This document shows positions 1 through 7,592 of a DNA stretch of 64,000 nucleotides, piece by piece. This DNA comes from an uncultured Negativicutes bacterium. Lineage in GTDB: Bacteria; Bacillota; Negativicutes; Veillonellales; Megasphaeraceae. Position 1 is the stretch's first letter, and every line of letters begins with the position of its first letter. The translations under genes were made by a program, and so were the position numbers. Under the pieces are notes generated by a model. The model worked only from the letters and a program-made list of their open reading frames with translations, searched no databases and was not told the origin of the DNA. The stretch lies in contig CAADUJ010000001.1 in assembly GCA_900752195.1 (NCBI GenBank), positions 1 to 64,000 of the forward strand, read 5' to 3'.

Positions 1-31
1 AGAGCATCGACAACAGTCGGTGCTCTTTTTT
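1..31 (+). terminator. Rho-independent terminator of an upstream gene
   Basis: The sequence AGAGCA-CGA pairs with TCG-TGCTCT around a short loop, and a run of T follows. It belongs to a gene that ends left of the window. Confidence 0.7.
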
Positions 32-62
32 GTGCGTACTGGCAGGGGTGTAGTGGATAGTT

Positions 63-104
63 GCATTCGCAATATGCAATCTGCAATCTGCGAACTGCGA
101 TATG
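63..104 (+). repeat. short imperfect tandem repeats (TGCAATC/TGCGAAC-like)
   Basis: Four or five copies of a 7-8 base unit (GCAATAT, GCAATCT, GCAATCT, GCGAACT, GCGATAT) lie just upstream of the -35 box of the HD-domain gene. They could be binding sites or slippage products; nothing shows a function. Confidence 0.4.
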
Positions 105-108
105 TCTA

Positions 109-138
109 TTGACCAAATATCGTATACTGTTCTATAAA
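109..138 (+). promoter_or_regulatory. sigma-70-type promoter of the HD-domain gene
   Basis: TTGACC at 109-114 and TATAAA at 133-138 are separated by 18 bases. A GGAGGT ribosome binding site follows shortly before the start codon at 174. Confidence 0.45.
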
Positions 139-173
139 AGACAACTTACTATTCGAAAAGGGAGGTATCGTTC

Positions 174-938
174 ATGAAAATCGATAAAAATCATATTATA
201 GGCATGTTTCGCCAATATGTCCATACTTTTGACGGCGTCCATAAAGGCGTTCTCCTCAAATATGAACATTCGCTACGCGTATCTTCCTATAGCCAGCGTA
301 TCGCCACTAGCCTTTCTCTTTCTCCTTTTGATATACAATTGGCCTGGCTTATCGGTATCCTCCACGACATAGGCCGATTTGAGCAGTTAAAGGAATTCCA
401 TACCTTTATTGACCACAAGTCGATGGATCATGCAGCCTATGGCGTGGATTATCTCTTTTCAAAAGGCCACATCCGCGATTTCCTGACAGATGATTCTTGC
501 GATGATGTCATAGCAGCTGCCATTGCCAATCACAACGCCTATACCATTGAACCTGATCTTTCGCCACGACAGAACCTATTTGCTAAAATCATCCGCGACG
601 CCGATAAAGTCGATATTTTCTCCATTTACCTTCGCAATTTGCAAGGAGGACATAACGTATGGAATGTAGACATGTCAAATCTGAAATTTCAGTCTATATC
701 CGATGCTGTCATGCATCAGGCACGTCAATCCATTTCTGTTCGTACACGAGATAAGAAGACCTTTATGGATTATTATGCCGGCATGCTTTGCATGTATTTT
801 GATATTCAATTTGATAAAACGCGTCAACTCGTATGGGAAAATGGGGATCTTGCGACTCTTTTGGCATTTCATTCCCGAAATGACGATACAGAACAAAAGT
901 TAGCTGAAATTCGAACGCTCATTTGCAATTTCAAGTAG
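174..938 (+). CDS. HD-domain phosphohydrolase
   Basis: A 254-residue soluble protein with the HD superfamily metal-binding pattern: His32, the His64-Asp65 doublet within LHDIGRFEQ, His86, a later His in ANHNAY and Asp in DADKVD. The family consists of metal-dependent phosphohydrolases that act on nucleotides or related phosphate esters; the substrate cannot be told from sequence. The start is preceded by GGAGGT, and the gene has its own promoter. No adjacent gene suggests a pathway. A short repeat array lies upstream of the promoter. The fold assignment is firm; the substrate is unknown. Confidence 0.85.
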   Translation: MKIDKNHIIGMFRQYVHTFDGVHKGVLLKYEHSLRVSSYSQRIATSLSLSPFDIQLAWLIGILHDIGRFEQLKEFHTFIDHKSMDHAAYGVDYLFSKGHIRDFLTDDSCDDVIAAAIANHNAYTIEPDLSPRQNLFAKIIRDADKVDIFSIYLRNLQGGHNVWNVDMSNLKFQSISDAVMHQARQSISVRTRDKKTFMDYYAGMLCMYFDIQFDKTRQLVWENGDLATLLAFHSRNDDTEQKLAEIRTLICNFK

Positions 939-1004
939 TTTTATTGCCATATGTATCAATATTGTTTCTGTTTGGTTACAAAGCCCATTTACGTCCCTGG
1001 AGTG

Positions 1005-1013
1005 TGCTATAAT
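1005..1013 (+). promoter_or_regulatory. extended -10 promoter of the beta-helix protein gene
   Basis: TGCTATAAT is a perfect TATAAT with an extended TGn element; a clear -35 at normal distance is lacking. GAAGGGGG precedes the start codon at 1049. Confidence 0.45.
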
Positions 1014-1048
1014 AACGGCATTACAATTTACACGAAGGGGGAATCATC

Positions 1049-2434
1049 ATGAAGAACTATATGAAAACGATGGCATTTGTTTGCGTCTTATCTATAGGGG
1101 TTGCGTTTCCTGTTTTGGCAGCGGACACAGCTTCATCGACCATAGCAGGGGATACTGGACCTGTCGCAGAAGGAGCGGGAATGCCGCCTAATGGTCCTAT
1201 GGACCAAATGCCGCCGGGCGGATTCAATCCTCCTGACCATATTACACAAGGAACGGCTGCCAACACCATTACGAAGAATACCTTAGTCCAAAATGAGACT
1301 TATACATCTACAGAAAACGACGAAAACGCCTTGCGCATCACCGGTGCGTCGGCCGTTCTAACTGGCGTTACCGTCCATAAGACATCAGGCACGTCATCGA
1401 ATACAGAAGGCGGTGATTTCTATGGCATGAACGCTGCCATTTTGGTTACAGACGGAGCGTCCTTGCAAATCGAAGATTCAATTGTTACCTCATCTACAGC
1501 CAATGGCAATGGCCTATTCAGCTATGGCAACGGCACGACAGTAGAAGCAAAAAACGTTACCATTACGACGACAGGCCGCAATTCTGGCGGTATCCAGACT
1601 ACTGGCGGCGCTACGACGATAGCCCATAACCTCATGGTCACGACGTCTGGCGATTCGTCGGCCTCTATCCGATCTGATCGTGGCGGTGGAACGGTACAAG
1701 TCACAGGAGGCACCTTTAAGACCGTGGGATATGGTTCGCCAGCCATTTATTCTACGGCAAATATTTCTGTAAATGGTGCCAAGCTTATGGCAACCCATTC
1801 TGAAGGTGCTGTCATTGAAGGGAAAAATAGTATTACCCTGAAAAATTGCGATTTAGAAGGCTCCATGGCAAATGTGCGCACCATGGGCAACCAAAAAATT
1901 AACGAAGAAAACGTCCATACCATCATGATATATCAATCCATGAGCGGTGATGCCGAACAAGGCCAATCTTGTTTTACCATGAAAGGAGGCTCTCTGCGTT
2001 CCCATCGAGGCGATGTCATATACGTCACCAATACAGATTGCCAGATACACCTTGAAAATGTGGACATAGAAAACCTCGACTCTCAAGGCGCGCTCTTGCG
2101 GATTACCGGAAACAGCGCCAGCCGTGGCTGGGGACAACAAGGTGCCAATGGTGGTACAGCTGTGATGACGACAAAACAACAGCAACTAAACGGTGACATC
2201 GTTGTGGATTCCATTTCCCGTCTCGATTATACTATGGAAAAGGGTACGACTTTTACTGGTGCCATGACAGAAGAAATGAATACAAAGGGCACGCGTTCCG
2301 ATAATGGTGTTCATCTCATCATTGAAAAAGGGGCTACCTGGAATCTTACAGGCGACTCTACCGTTACGACACTAGAAAACCATGGAAAAATCAACACCAA
2401 CGGCCATACCTTAACCGTATTGAACAATAAATAG
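1049..2434 (+). CDS. exported parallel beta-helix (adhesin-like) protein
   Basis: 461 residues. A signal peptide occupies about residues 1-24 (hydrophobic core, then VLAAD). A Pro/Met/Gly-rich linker follows at about 40-65, then roughly 390 residues of short repeating Gly/Thr/Asn/Ser-rich strands of the kind seen in right-handed beta-helices and carbohydrate-binding or pectin-lyase-like folds. No catalytic residues of pectate lyases are evident, and no autotransporter barrel or sortase motif is present, so it is probably a secreted or periplasmic binding/adhesion protein. It is a single-gene unit. Function beyond export and fold is inference. Confidence 0.7.
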   Translation: MKNYMKTMAFVCVLSIGVAFPVLAADTASSTIAGDTGPVAEGAGMPPNGPMDQMPPGGFNPPDHITQGTAANTITKNTLVQNETYTSTENDENALRITGASAVLTGVTVHKTSGTSSNTEGGDFYGMNAAILVTDGASLQIEDSIVTSSTANGNGLFSYGNGTTVEAKNVTITTTGRNSGGIQTTGGATTIAHNLMVTTSGDSSASIRSDRGGGTVQVTGGTFKTVGYGSPAIYSTANISVNGAKLMATHSEGAVIEGKNSITLKNCDLEGSMANVRTMGNQKINEENVHTIMIYQSMSGDAEQGQSCFTMKGGSLRSHRGDVIYVTNTDCQIHLENVDIENLDSQGALLRITGNSASRGWGQQGANGGTAVMTTKQQQLNGDIVVDSISRLDYTMEKGTTFTGAMTEEMNTKGTRSDNGVHLIIEKGATWNLTGDSTVTTLENHGKINTNGHTLTVLNNK

Positions 2435-2596
2435 CTTTATCGTACTTGAGATAAATAAGCAAAGCCCTATCTAGATTTTTTTCCTCAAAAAGAGTCCATT
2501 GCCGTACTATTGATGGCACCATACAATGTGGTACAATCGAACATAAGATAACTCGAGAACAACCATTCTGTATGGTCACTATGGAAAAGGCAGGCA

Positions 2597-3037
2597 ATGA
2601 ACATGAAAATAGGAAATACAACAATCCATCTCAATACACTTGTTCGCGATTACAACGAAGGAAAATTTCCCTGGCAAATAAAGAAACGGAAACGCCATGA
2701 AGCCTTACAAGGACGGAAAGAAAAACTATCGGAAGAAGAACAACGTGAAGTAGATGCATATGTACAAAAACACAAGCCCCGTAACAGCACAGCCTATATA
2801 CTATGGTTCCTCTTTGGCACCCTTGGCGGCCATCGCTATTACCTACGGTCCATCGAATCGGGAATCATGATGGCCCTCTTCGTCATCCTCTTTCCCTATT
2901 TCACTATCGGCTGGTGGCTCTTTGACTTCGTTCAACTATCCCACCTTGTAGAAACGAGAACCCTTGACGTCCAGGAAAAAATCATCACTACCATTGAAAT
3001 AAGACACGCCTCAACTGAACAAACACAAACGACGTAA
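2597..3037 (+). CDS. TM2-domain membrane protein
   Basis: 146 residues. The N-terminal 65 residues are charged and cytoplasmic-looking (KKRKRHEALQGRKEKLSEEE). A TM2 domain follows: a first hydrophobic helix with the typical FGTLGGHRYYL turn, then a second helix ending in WWLFDF. TM2 proteins are widespread small membrane proteins whose bacterial role is not established. A second in-frame ATG lies six bases after the first and either could be used. Strong hairpin terminators follow. Confidence 0.75.
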   Translation: MNMKIGNTTIHLNTLVRDYNEGKFPWQIKKRKRHEALQGRKEKLSEEEQREVDAYVQKHKPRNSTAYILWFLFGTLGGHRYYLRSIESGIMMALFVILFPYFTIGWWLFDFVQLSHLVETRTLDVQEKIITTIEIRHASTEQTQTT

Positions 3038-3056
3038 TACGTGCCCATATTAACGT

Positions 3057-3093
3057 AAAAAAAGCCTCATCTCCCATAACAGATGAGGCTTTT
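3057..3093. terminator. bidirectional terminator
   Basis: AAAAGCCTCATCT and AGATGAGGCTTTT form a 13-bp stem with A and T runs on either side. It ends the TM2 gene and could also act on the opposite strand. Confidence 0.85.
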
Positions 3094-3123
3094 CCCGTAT
3101 ACAAAAATGCCATAAATACAAAT

Positions 3124-3156
3124 AAAAAAAGCGCAGCACTTCATGACATGCTGCGC
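3124..3156 (-). terminator. terminator of tRNA-Gly
   Basis: GCGCAGCA pairs with TGCTGCGC; read on the minus strand it is followed by seven T residues, directly downstream of the tRNA. Confidence 0.8.
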
Positions 3157-3161
3157 TACTA

Positions 3162-3235
3162 TGGAGCGGATGAAGGGGATCGAACCCTCGTACCAAGCTT
3201 GGGAAGCTCGTATTCTACCACTGAATTACACCCGC
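3162..3235 (-). tRNA. tRNA-Gly(CCC)
   Basis: The complement folds as a full cloverleaf. The acceptor stem GCGGGTG pairs with CATCCGC, the T-loop is GGTTCGATCCC, and the CCA end is encoded. The anticodon stem CGAGC/GCTTG encloses loop TTCCCAA, giving anticodon CCC, which reads GGG. Confidence 0.95.
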
Positions 3236-3407
3236 ATGAATGTTACTAATCTATTCTACCAATATTTATGGTTCTTGTAAAGACATATATAACATTTCCA
3301 CTCATTTTCTTGATTACGTTTGACATAAAAAAGAAAATTTGCGTCTCATTTTGGTACAATAAATATAGATATAATAGGGGTATTCACAGTGTAGCGAGGA
3401 TAAGTAC

Positions 3408-4003
3408 ATGAAAGAAAATCGTTATTATGAAGCTAAAGAGCAGATTACAAATACATTTCTAAAAACAGTTAGTGCATTTGCTAATTAGGATTGAGGTATT
3501 ATTCGCTTTGGTATTGCCGATGATGGGACGATTGTTGGAATCCAAAATCCAAGAAAGGCTTGTTTAGACATAGAAAATCGGATTAATGATAGCTTGAATA
3601 CCGTTCTAGACTATACACTTTCCATTGACAATAAAACAAATTTTATTACCTTGCACGTCGAATAAGGTATATGTAAGCCCTACTATTATGAGGCAATCGC
3701 CTATAAGCGGAATGATACGGTTACGGTGGAAATAGACAGAATTGAATTAAACCGCTTGATTCTTGAGGGCGAGGGACAATCTTTTGATGAACTTACAGCC
3801 AGAAGCCAAGAGATGGAAGTTACAATTTTACAGGACAGTTCAAGGAAACTCTTTCTATCAATTCACTGAATCAAGATATTTTGAAAACAATGGGTTTTAT
3901 TAGATATGCATGGGAAATATAATAACGCTGCTGCGCCCCTTGCCGATACGAATCGTTTTACCGGTATGGATTGTGCAAGATTCGGAGAAACAATCCAAAA
4001 ATA
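3408..4003 (+). pseudogene. decayed AlbA_2 / Schlafen-type DNA-binding protein gene
   Basis: Translation from the ATG at 3408 gives a recognisable family start (KENRYYEAKEQITNTFLKTV, then SAFANY-GIIRFGIADDGTI). It has in-frame stops at 3486, 3492 and 3663, another near 3871, and at least one later frameshift. Conserved blocks such as YKRNDTVTVEIDR and, in a shifted frame, NNAAAPLADTNRFTGMDCARFGE match the N-terminal part of AlbA_2/RecG-like transcriptional regulators often found with mobile DNA. With several independent lesions it cannot make the full protein. A+T-rich composition and isolation suggest an old acquired gene. Confidence 0.8.
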
Positions 4004-4119
4004 GGTGACCATTTTTTATTATTGTGAAAGACCGGAGCAGTACTTGTTGCGCCGATAGTGAAGGGAAGAGCCATTATGAGGGCTGCCAGGGTTATGGATC
4101 TTATCATGTTATGTTTCAT
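3958..4119 (-). pseudogene. truncated exported-protein gene (signal peptide only)
   Basis: A 53-residue reading frame begins with a convincing signal peptide (MKHNMIRSITLAALIMAL, ending near IGATS) behind a strong AGGAGGAAAC ribosome binding site. After about 38 residues it runs into the antisense of the AlbA-like relic. The likely reading is a promoter, ribosome binding site and signal peptide whose mature part was lost at a recombination junction near 4005. Expression of a short exported peptide is possible but not shown. Confidence 0.5.
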
Positions 4120-4260
4120 CGTGTTTCCTCCTTATATATGCATATAATTAAGATATATATATAGTATATACTGGAGAATTCGAGTGTGAAAGAATGTATT
4201 TTGGGGTAAGGCCCTTACATCAAGGTAAGTCAAGGAAGGCCATTGTCATGAAGGCAATAA

Positions 4261-4295
4261 AGAAGGCGCCGTATACTGGGAAGTATTGCGGCGCC
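4261..4295 (-). terminator. terminator of the first BASS transporter gene
   Basis: On the minus strand GGCGCCGC-AATACT pairs with AGTATAC-GGCGCC and is followed by a T-rich stretch. The equivalent hairpin after the paralogous gene has the same loop CCCAGTATA, so the duplication included the terminator. Confidence 0.7.
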
Positions 4296-4313
4296 TCTGT
4301 AAGAGGTATCAGA

Positions 4314-5303
4314 TTAACGGCTTGAAGCCAGAGAATGCTCGTTTTGTGGTATTGCCTGTTTTGTTTCTGCTTTTTCCATAGTGCGTGCAAATATACTGGC
4401 CAGGAGCGATCCTGTTATTTGATGGACTGCGGCCCCTACAGCAGCAGGAATGGCAACGGCGGGAGTGAAGAAGACAGAGCAAATGGAGATAGCCAGTGCA
4501 TCGTTCTGCATGCCTACTTCTAAGGTAACGGAATGTTGCTGCTGTTTGCCAAAGCCGAACTTTCCCGTGACGACATAACCGAGGGCAAAACCGAAAAGAT
4601 TATGAAGTAATACGAGGATAATCACATATAGGCCAAGGGAGAGTATTTTAGCACCATTTACAGCAATAATCCCACCTACAATGGAGAGAACGGCAAAGGC
4701 TGAAAGGAGCACTAAGAATTTCTGACATTGGGCTAAGTAGGTTTCGCCGATAATGCGATGAACAGCAAGACCTAATATGAGAGGGAGTAAGATAACCTTC
4801 ATAACCGTTAGAGCCATGGCCAGAAACGACACGGTTACCCATTGTCCGGCTAATGCCCAGACGAGGAGAGGCATCATAATCGGTGCTAGTAATGTAGAAG
4901 CGGTTGTAATGGAAACGGCAAGAGGCACGTCGCCTTTTGCAAGGAAGCTCATGACATTCGATGCCGTGCCACTGGGGCAGGAACCTAAGAGCACCATACC
5001 AACAGCTAGATCTGGCGAAAGTTGAAAGACTGTCACGAGAAAATAGGCGAGTAATGGCATAATCGTGTAATGACAGGTTGTACCAACTAAGACTTCGCGG
5101 GGCCGTTCCAGGACGAGACGAAAATCGGCAGGGTGAAGGGTCATACCCATGCCGAACATGACGACGCCTAAGAGTAATACCGTATTGTGGACAGCCCAGG
5201 TAAAACCAGTGGGGACGAAGTAGCCTAGTACAATGGTTGCAAGAACGAGCCAGGTTAAATTTCTTCCAACAAAGTTACTGAAACGGGTGATTTGATCCAT
5301 CAT
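4314..5303 (-). CDS. BASS-family (bile acid:sodium symporter-like / PanS-like) transporter, copy 1
   Basis: 329 residues with about nine to ten hydrophobic segments and the family's substrate-site signature GSCPSGTASNVMSFLAKGDV plus the later EVGMQNDALA motif. Bacterial members move organic anions with sodium; the characterised PanS transports ketopantoate and plant relatives carry pyruvate or 2-oxo acids. Two ATGs are adjacent, behind GAGGAGGAAT. It is almost identical to the next gene over most of its length, so the pair is a tandem duplication. Transcription passes a T-box leader whose specifier I read as GUC (Val). This points to a substrate linked to valine or branched-chain metabolism, which is inference. 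Confidence 0.85.
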   Translation of the reverse strand: MMDQITRFSNFVGRNLTWLVLATIVLGYFVPTGFTWAVHNTVLLLGVVMFGMGMTLHPADFRLVLERPREVLVGTTCHYTIMPLLAYFLVTVFQLSPDLAVGMVLLGSCPSGTASNVMSFLAKGDVPLAVSITTASTLLAPIMMPLLVWALAGQWVTVSFLAMALTVMKVILLPLILGLAVHRIIGETYLAQCQKFLVLLSAFAVLSIVGGIIAVNGAKILSLGLYVIILVLLHNLFGFALGYVVTGKFGFGKQQQHSVTLEVGMQNDALAISICSVFFTPAVAIPAAVGAAVHQITGSLLASIFARTMEKAETKQAIPQNEHSLASSR

Positions 5304-5399
5304 GTGTCATTCCTCCTCACGAGTAAACGATTGCAATGTATACCATGGTGGTATACGGTATCAAGTATCATCCATGGGAGGATTGTTTAGTTGAAATAA

Positions 5400-5690
5400 A
5401 AAACGCTTTGCCTCTATGAAGAGACAAAGCGTCATGCTCTGCGGTACCACTCTTATTGCCGTATAATACGACCACTTTACAGACATCTCCACAACACTCT
5501 GTTGCGTTCAATGCCGGACAGGATAACGATTGTCAATCGGCTACGCTTACTTTCATTGGGTTCAGCTAGCAGCTCCTGGGCGACTTCCTTTTATTCGTTG
5601 CATCCTACCTCGCACCAAGTGGCAGGTTCTCTGTAATGCTAGAGATAAAAGTACTATTCCCAATCTCCACTGTTTGAATGTGTACTTGAT
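5400..5690 (-). promoter_or_regulatory. T-box riboswitch, probable tRNA-Val (GUC specifier)
   Basis: Read on the minus strand: Stem I 5' arm TTGGG with loop AATAGTA, helix CTTTTAT/ATAAAAG, an AGAGAACC and TTGGTGCGAGG distal region, then the 3' specifier bulge GAA-GTC-G closed by CCCAG. The T-box core GTGGTACCGCAGAG is at 5441-5450, followed by a terminator hairpin ACGCTTTG/CAAAGCGT with a T run at 5400-5432. Specifier GTC lies at 5582-5584, followed by the expected purine. UGGU in the T-box suits a tRNA with A73, as tRNA-Val has. The specifier was assigned by manual alignment to the second copy and to the serC leader. Confidence 0.85.
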
Positions 5691-5697
5691 GTGTCGT

Positions 5698-5725
5698 ATT
5701 ATACGCTGAATTTTTAAGGTGTCAA
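5698..5725 (-). promoter_or_regulatory. promoter of T-box leader 1
   Basis: On the minus strand a perfect TTGACA (5720-5725) and perfect TATAAT (5698-5703) are separated by 16 bases. Confidence 0.8.
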
Positions 5726-5771
5726 GAGAGCGTTTTCAATTTTTTTAAAATAAACTGGCCTTTGTAGTAAA

Positions 5772-5805
5772 AAAGACGCCATATACTGGGGAGTGATATG
5801 ACGCC
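5772..5805 (-). terminator. terminator of the second BASS transporter gene
   Basis: On the minus strand GGCGTCATAT pairs (two G-U pairs) with ATATGGCGTC and is followed by TTTTTT. It separates the two duplicated transcription units. Confidence 0.75.
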
Positions 5806-5835
5806 TGATTTAACGTTCGTATAGTTACATAGTGA

Positions 5836-6825
5836 TTAGCGGCTGGTAGCCAGGGAGTGCTGGTGAGGGGCTACTTGTTTTTTTGTTTCTTTCTTTTCCA
5901 TGTTCCGTGCAAAGACACCGGCTAAGAGGGAGCCTGTGACTTGATGGACAGCGGCACCGACAGCGGCAGGGATAGCAACGGCGGGAGCGAAGAAGACAGA
6001 GCAAATGGAGATAGCCAGTGCATCGTTCTGCATGCCTACTTCTAAGGTAACGGAATGTTGCTGCCGTTTGCCAAAGCCGAGTTTTCCCGTGACGACATAT
6101 CCTAAGGCGAATCCAAAGAGGTTATGCATCAGGACAAGGATGACCATGAAAAGTCCCAGGGAGACGATTTTGGCACCATTTACGGCAACGACACCGCCGA
6201 GGATGGAAAGAACGGCAAAAGCCGAGACGAGGACGAGAAGCTTCTGGCATTGAGCCAGATATTTTTCGCCGAGAAGGCGATGTACTGCAAGACCGAGTAC
6301 GAGAGGAAGTAAGATTACTTTCATGACCGTAAGGGCCATGGCAAGGAAGGAAACGGTTACCCATTGACCGGCAAGGGCCCAGACAAGAAACGGCATCATG
6401 ACAGGAGCTAAGAGAGTCGAAACGGTGGTGATAGAAACGGCAAGAGGCACGTCGCCTTTTGCAAGGAAACTCATGACATTCGATGCCGTACCACTAGGGC
6501 AGGAACCAAGGAGAACCATGCCGACGGCAAGGTCTGGTGAAAGTTGAAAGACTGTCACGAGAAAATAGGCGAGTAATGGCATGATCGTGTAATGACAGGT
6601 TGTACCAACTAAGACTTCGCGGGGCCGTTCCAGAACAAGTCGAAAATCGGACGCGTGGAGTGTCATGCCCATGCCAAACATGACGACGCCTAAGAGCCAG
6701 ACCGTATTGTGGACAGCCCAGGTAAAACCAGAGGGGACAAAATAGCCTAAGGCAATGGTGACGAGGACAAGCCAGGTCAAATTCTTTCCAACAAAATTAC
6801 TGAATCGGGTAACGACGTTCATCAT
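5836..6825 (-). CDS. BASS-family (PanS-like) transporter, copy 2
   Basis: 329 residues when started at the ATGATG preceded by GAGGAGGAATATC, giving exactly the length of copy 1; an upstream in-frame start would overlap the ribosome binding site. It keeps the same GSCPSGTASNVMSFLAKGDV and EVGMQNDALA motifs and the same predicted topology. Differences from copy 1 cluster near both ends and in a few helices, and the C-terminal tail is the most divergent. It sits behind its own T-box leader with specifier read as AUC (Ile). Probable role: sodium-coupled transport of an organic anion tied to branched-chain amino acid status. The substrate is not shown by sequence. Confidence 0.85.
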   Translation of the reverse strand: MMNVVTRFSNFVGKNLTWLVLVTIALGYFVPSGFTWAVHNTVWLLGVVMFGMGMTLHASDFRLVLERPREVLVGTTCHYTIMPLLAYFLVTVFQLSPDLAVGMVLLGSCPSGTASNVMSFLAKGDVPLAVSITTVSTLLAPVMMPFLVWALAGQWVTVSFLAMALTVMKVILLPLVLGLAVHRLLGEKYLAQCQKLLVLVSAFAVLSILGGVVAVNGAKIVSLGLFMVILVLMHNLFGFALGYVVTGKLGFGKRQQHSVTLEVGMQNDALAISICSVFFAPAVAIPAAVGAAVHQVTGSLLAGVFARNMEKKETKKQVAPHQHSLATSR

Positions 6826-6918
6826 ACGATATTCCTCCTCATGAAATAACAAGTAGCACGACTGCTACATATACAGGATATCAAGGACATTCATGGGAGG
6901 ATTGTTTTGCCGGGATAT

Positions 6919-7215
6919 AAAAAAAACGCTTTGCCTCTATGAAGAGACAAAGCGTTATGCTCTGCGGTACCACTCTTATTGCCGTATAATACGACCACTT
7001 TACAGACATCTCCACAACACTCTGTTGCGTTTAATGCCGGACAGGATAACGGTTGTCAATCGGCTACGCTTACTTCCTAAGGGTTCAGGTAGCAGCTCCT
7101 GGGTGATTTTCCTTCTCGTCTTTGCATCCTGCATCGCACCATGTAGCAGGTTCTCTGTAATGCCAGGGGATAGAAGTACTTTTCCCAATCTCCACTGTTT
7201 GAATGTTTGCTTGAT
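6919..7215 (-). promoter_or_regulatory. T-box riboswitch, probable tRNA-Ile (AUC specifier)
   Basis: Same architecture as the leader of copy 1. The T-box core GTGGTACCGCAGAG lies at 6964-6973 and a terminator hairpin with a T run at 6919-6955. The 3' specifier bulge reads GAAA-ATC-A before CCCAGG, so ATC (7105-7107) is followed by a purine. The leader differs from the Val copy by one base of loop length and by the codon. UGGU matches tRNAs with A73, as in tRNA-Ile. Confidence 0.85.
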
Positions 7216-7222
7216 AGGTCGT

Positions 7223-7250
7223 ATTATACGCTTAAAATTTGAAGTGTCAA
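7223..7250 (-). promoter_or_regulatory. promoter of T-box leader 2
   Basis: On the minus strand TTGACA (7245-7250) and TATAAT (7223-7228) are 16 bases apart, as in the first copy. Confidence 0.8.
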
Positions 7251-7441
7251 TAGCTTTTTTATAATTTTTGAAAGATATTGATAAAATATCTTCCTATAGA
7301 GTTGATATATATGAAAAACGATGCAGATTAGGAATAATTGTTTCCTGAAAGTTGAATATAACATTGTCGTTAAACGTTAAGGTTTGCGTGGTAATCACCT
7401 TTTTGATGAATGAAAAACCAGAGAAAAACGAAAAACAGGGG

Positions 7442-7522
7442 TTTACAGCAAAAAAAATCGTGTTATACTTGCAAACATAAAGTTTGGCCGAAGTAAAACA
7501 AGCTTGACTGTAAGCCGAACTT
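7442..7522 (+). promoter_or_regulatory. promoter and leader dyad of the FAD-linked dehydrogenase gene
   Basis: TTTACA (7442-7447) and TATACT (7464-7469) are spaced by 16 bases. Just downstream AAGTTTGGC (7480-7488) pairs with GCCGAACTT (7514-7522), a dyad in the untranslated leader that could be an operator or RNA hairpin. Confidence 0.5.
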
Positions 7523-7592
7523 AATACTATTAATTAGTCCATGGTGTAGTCATTCGTCTATATGAGGTCTAATTGTGAAAGGTGTGTTTCAA

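Noticed and set aside
63..104. CRISPR-like array
   Set aside because: The unit is only 7-8 bases, without spacers; no cas genes are present in the window.
5545..5575. GAACCCA / GAACCCT in the BASS leaders as proline specifiers
   Set aside because: These bases follow GAGCTGC and precede AGTAAGC, which places them after Stem I; the paired bulge between ATAAAAG and CCCAG is the better specifier site, and the same rule gives a serine codon in the serC leader.
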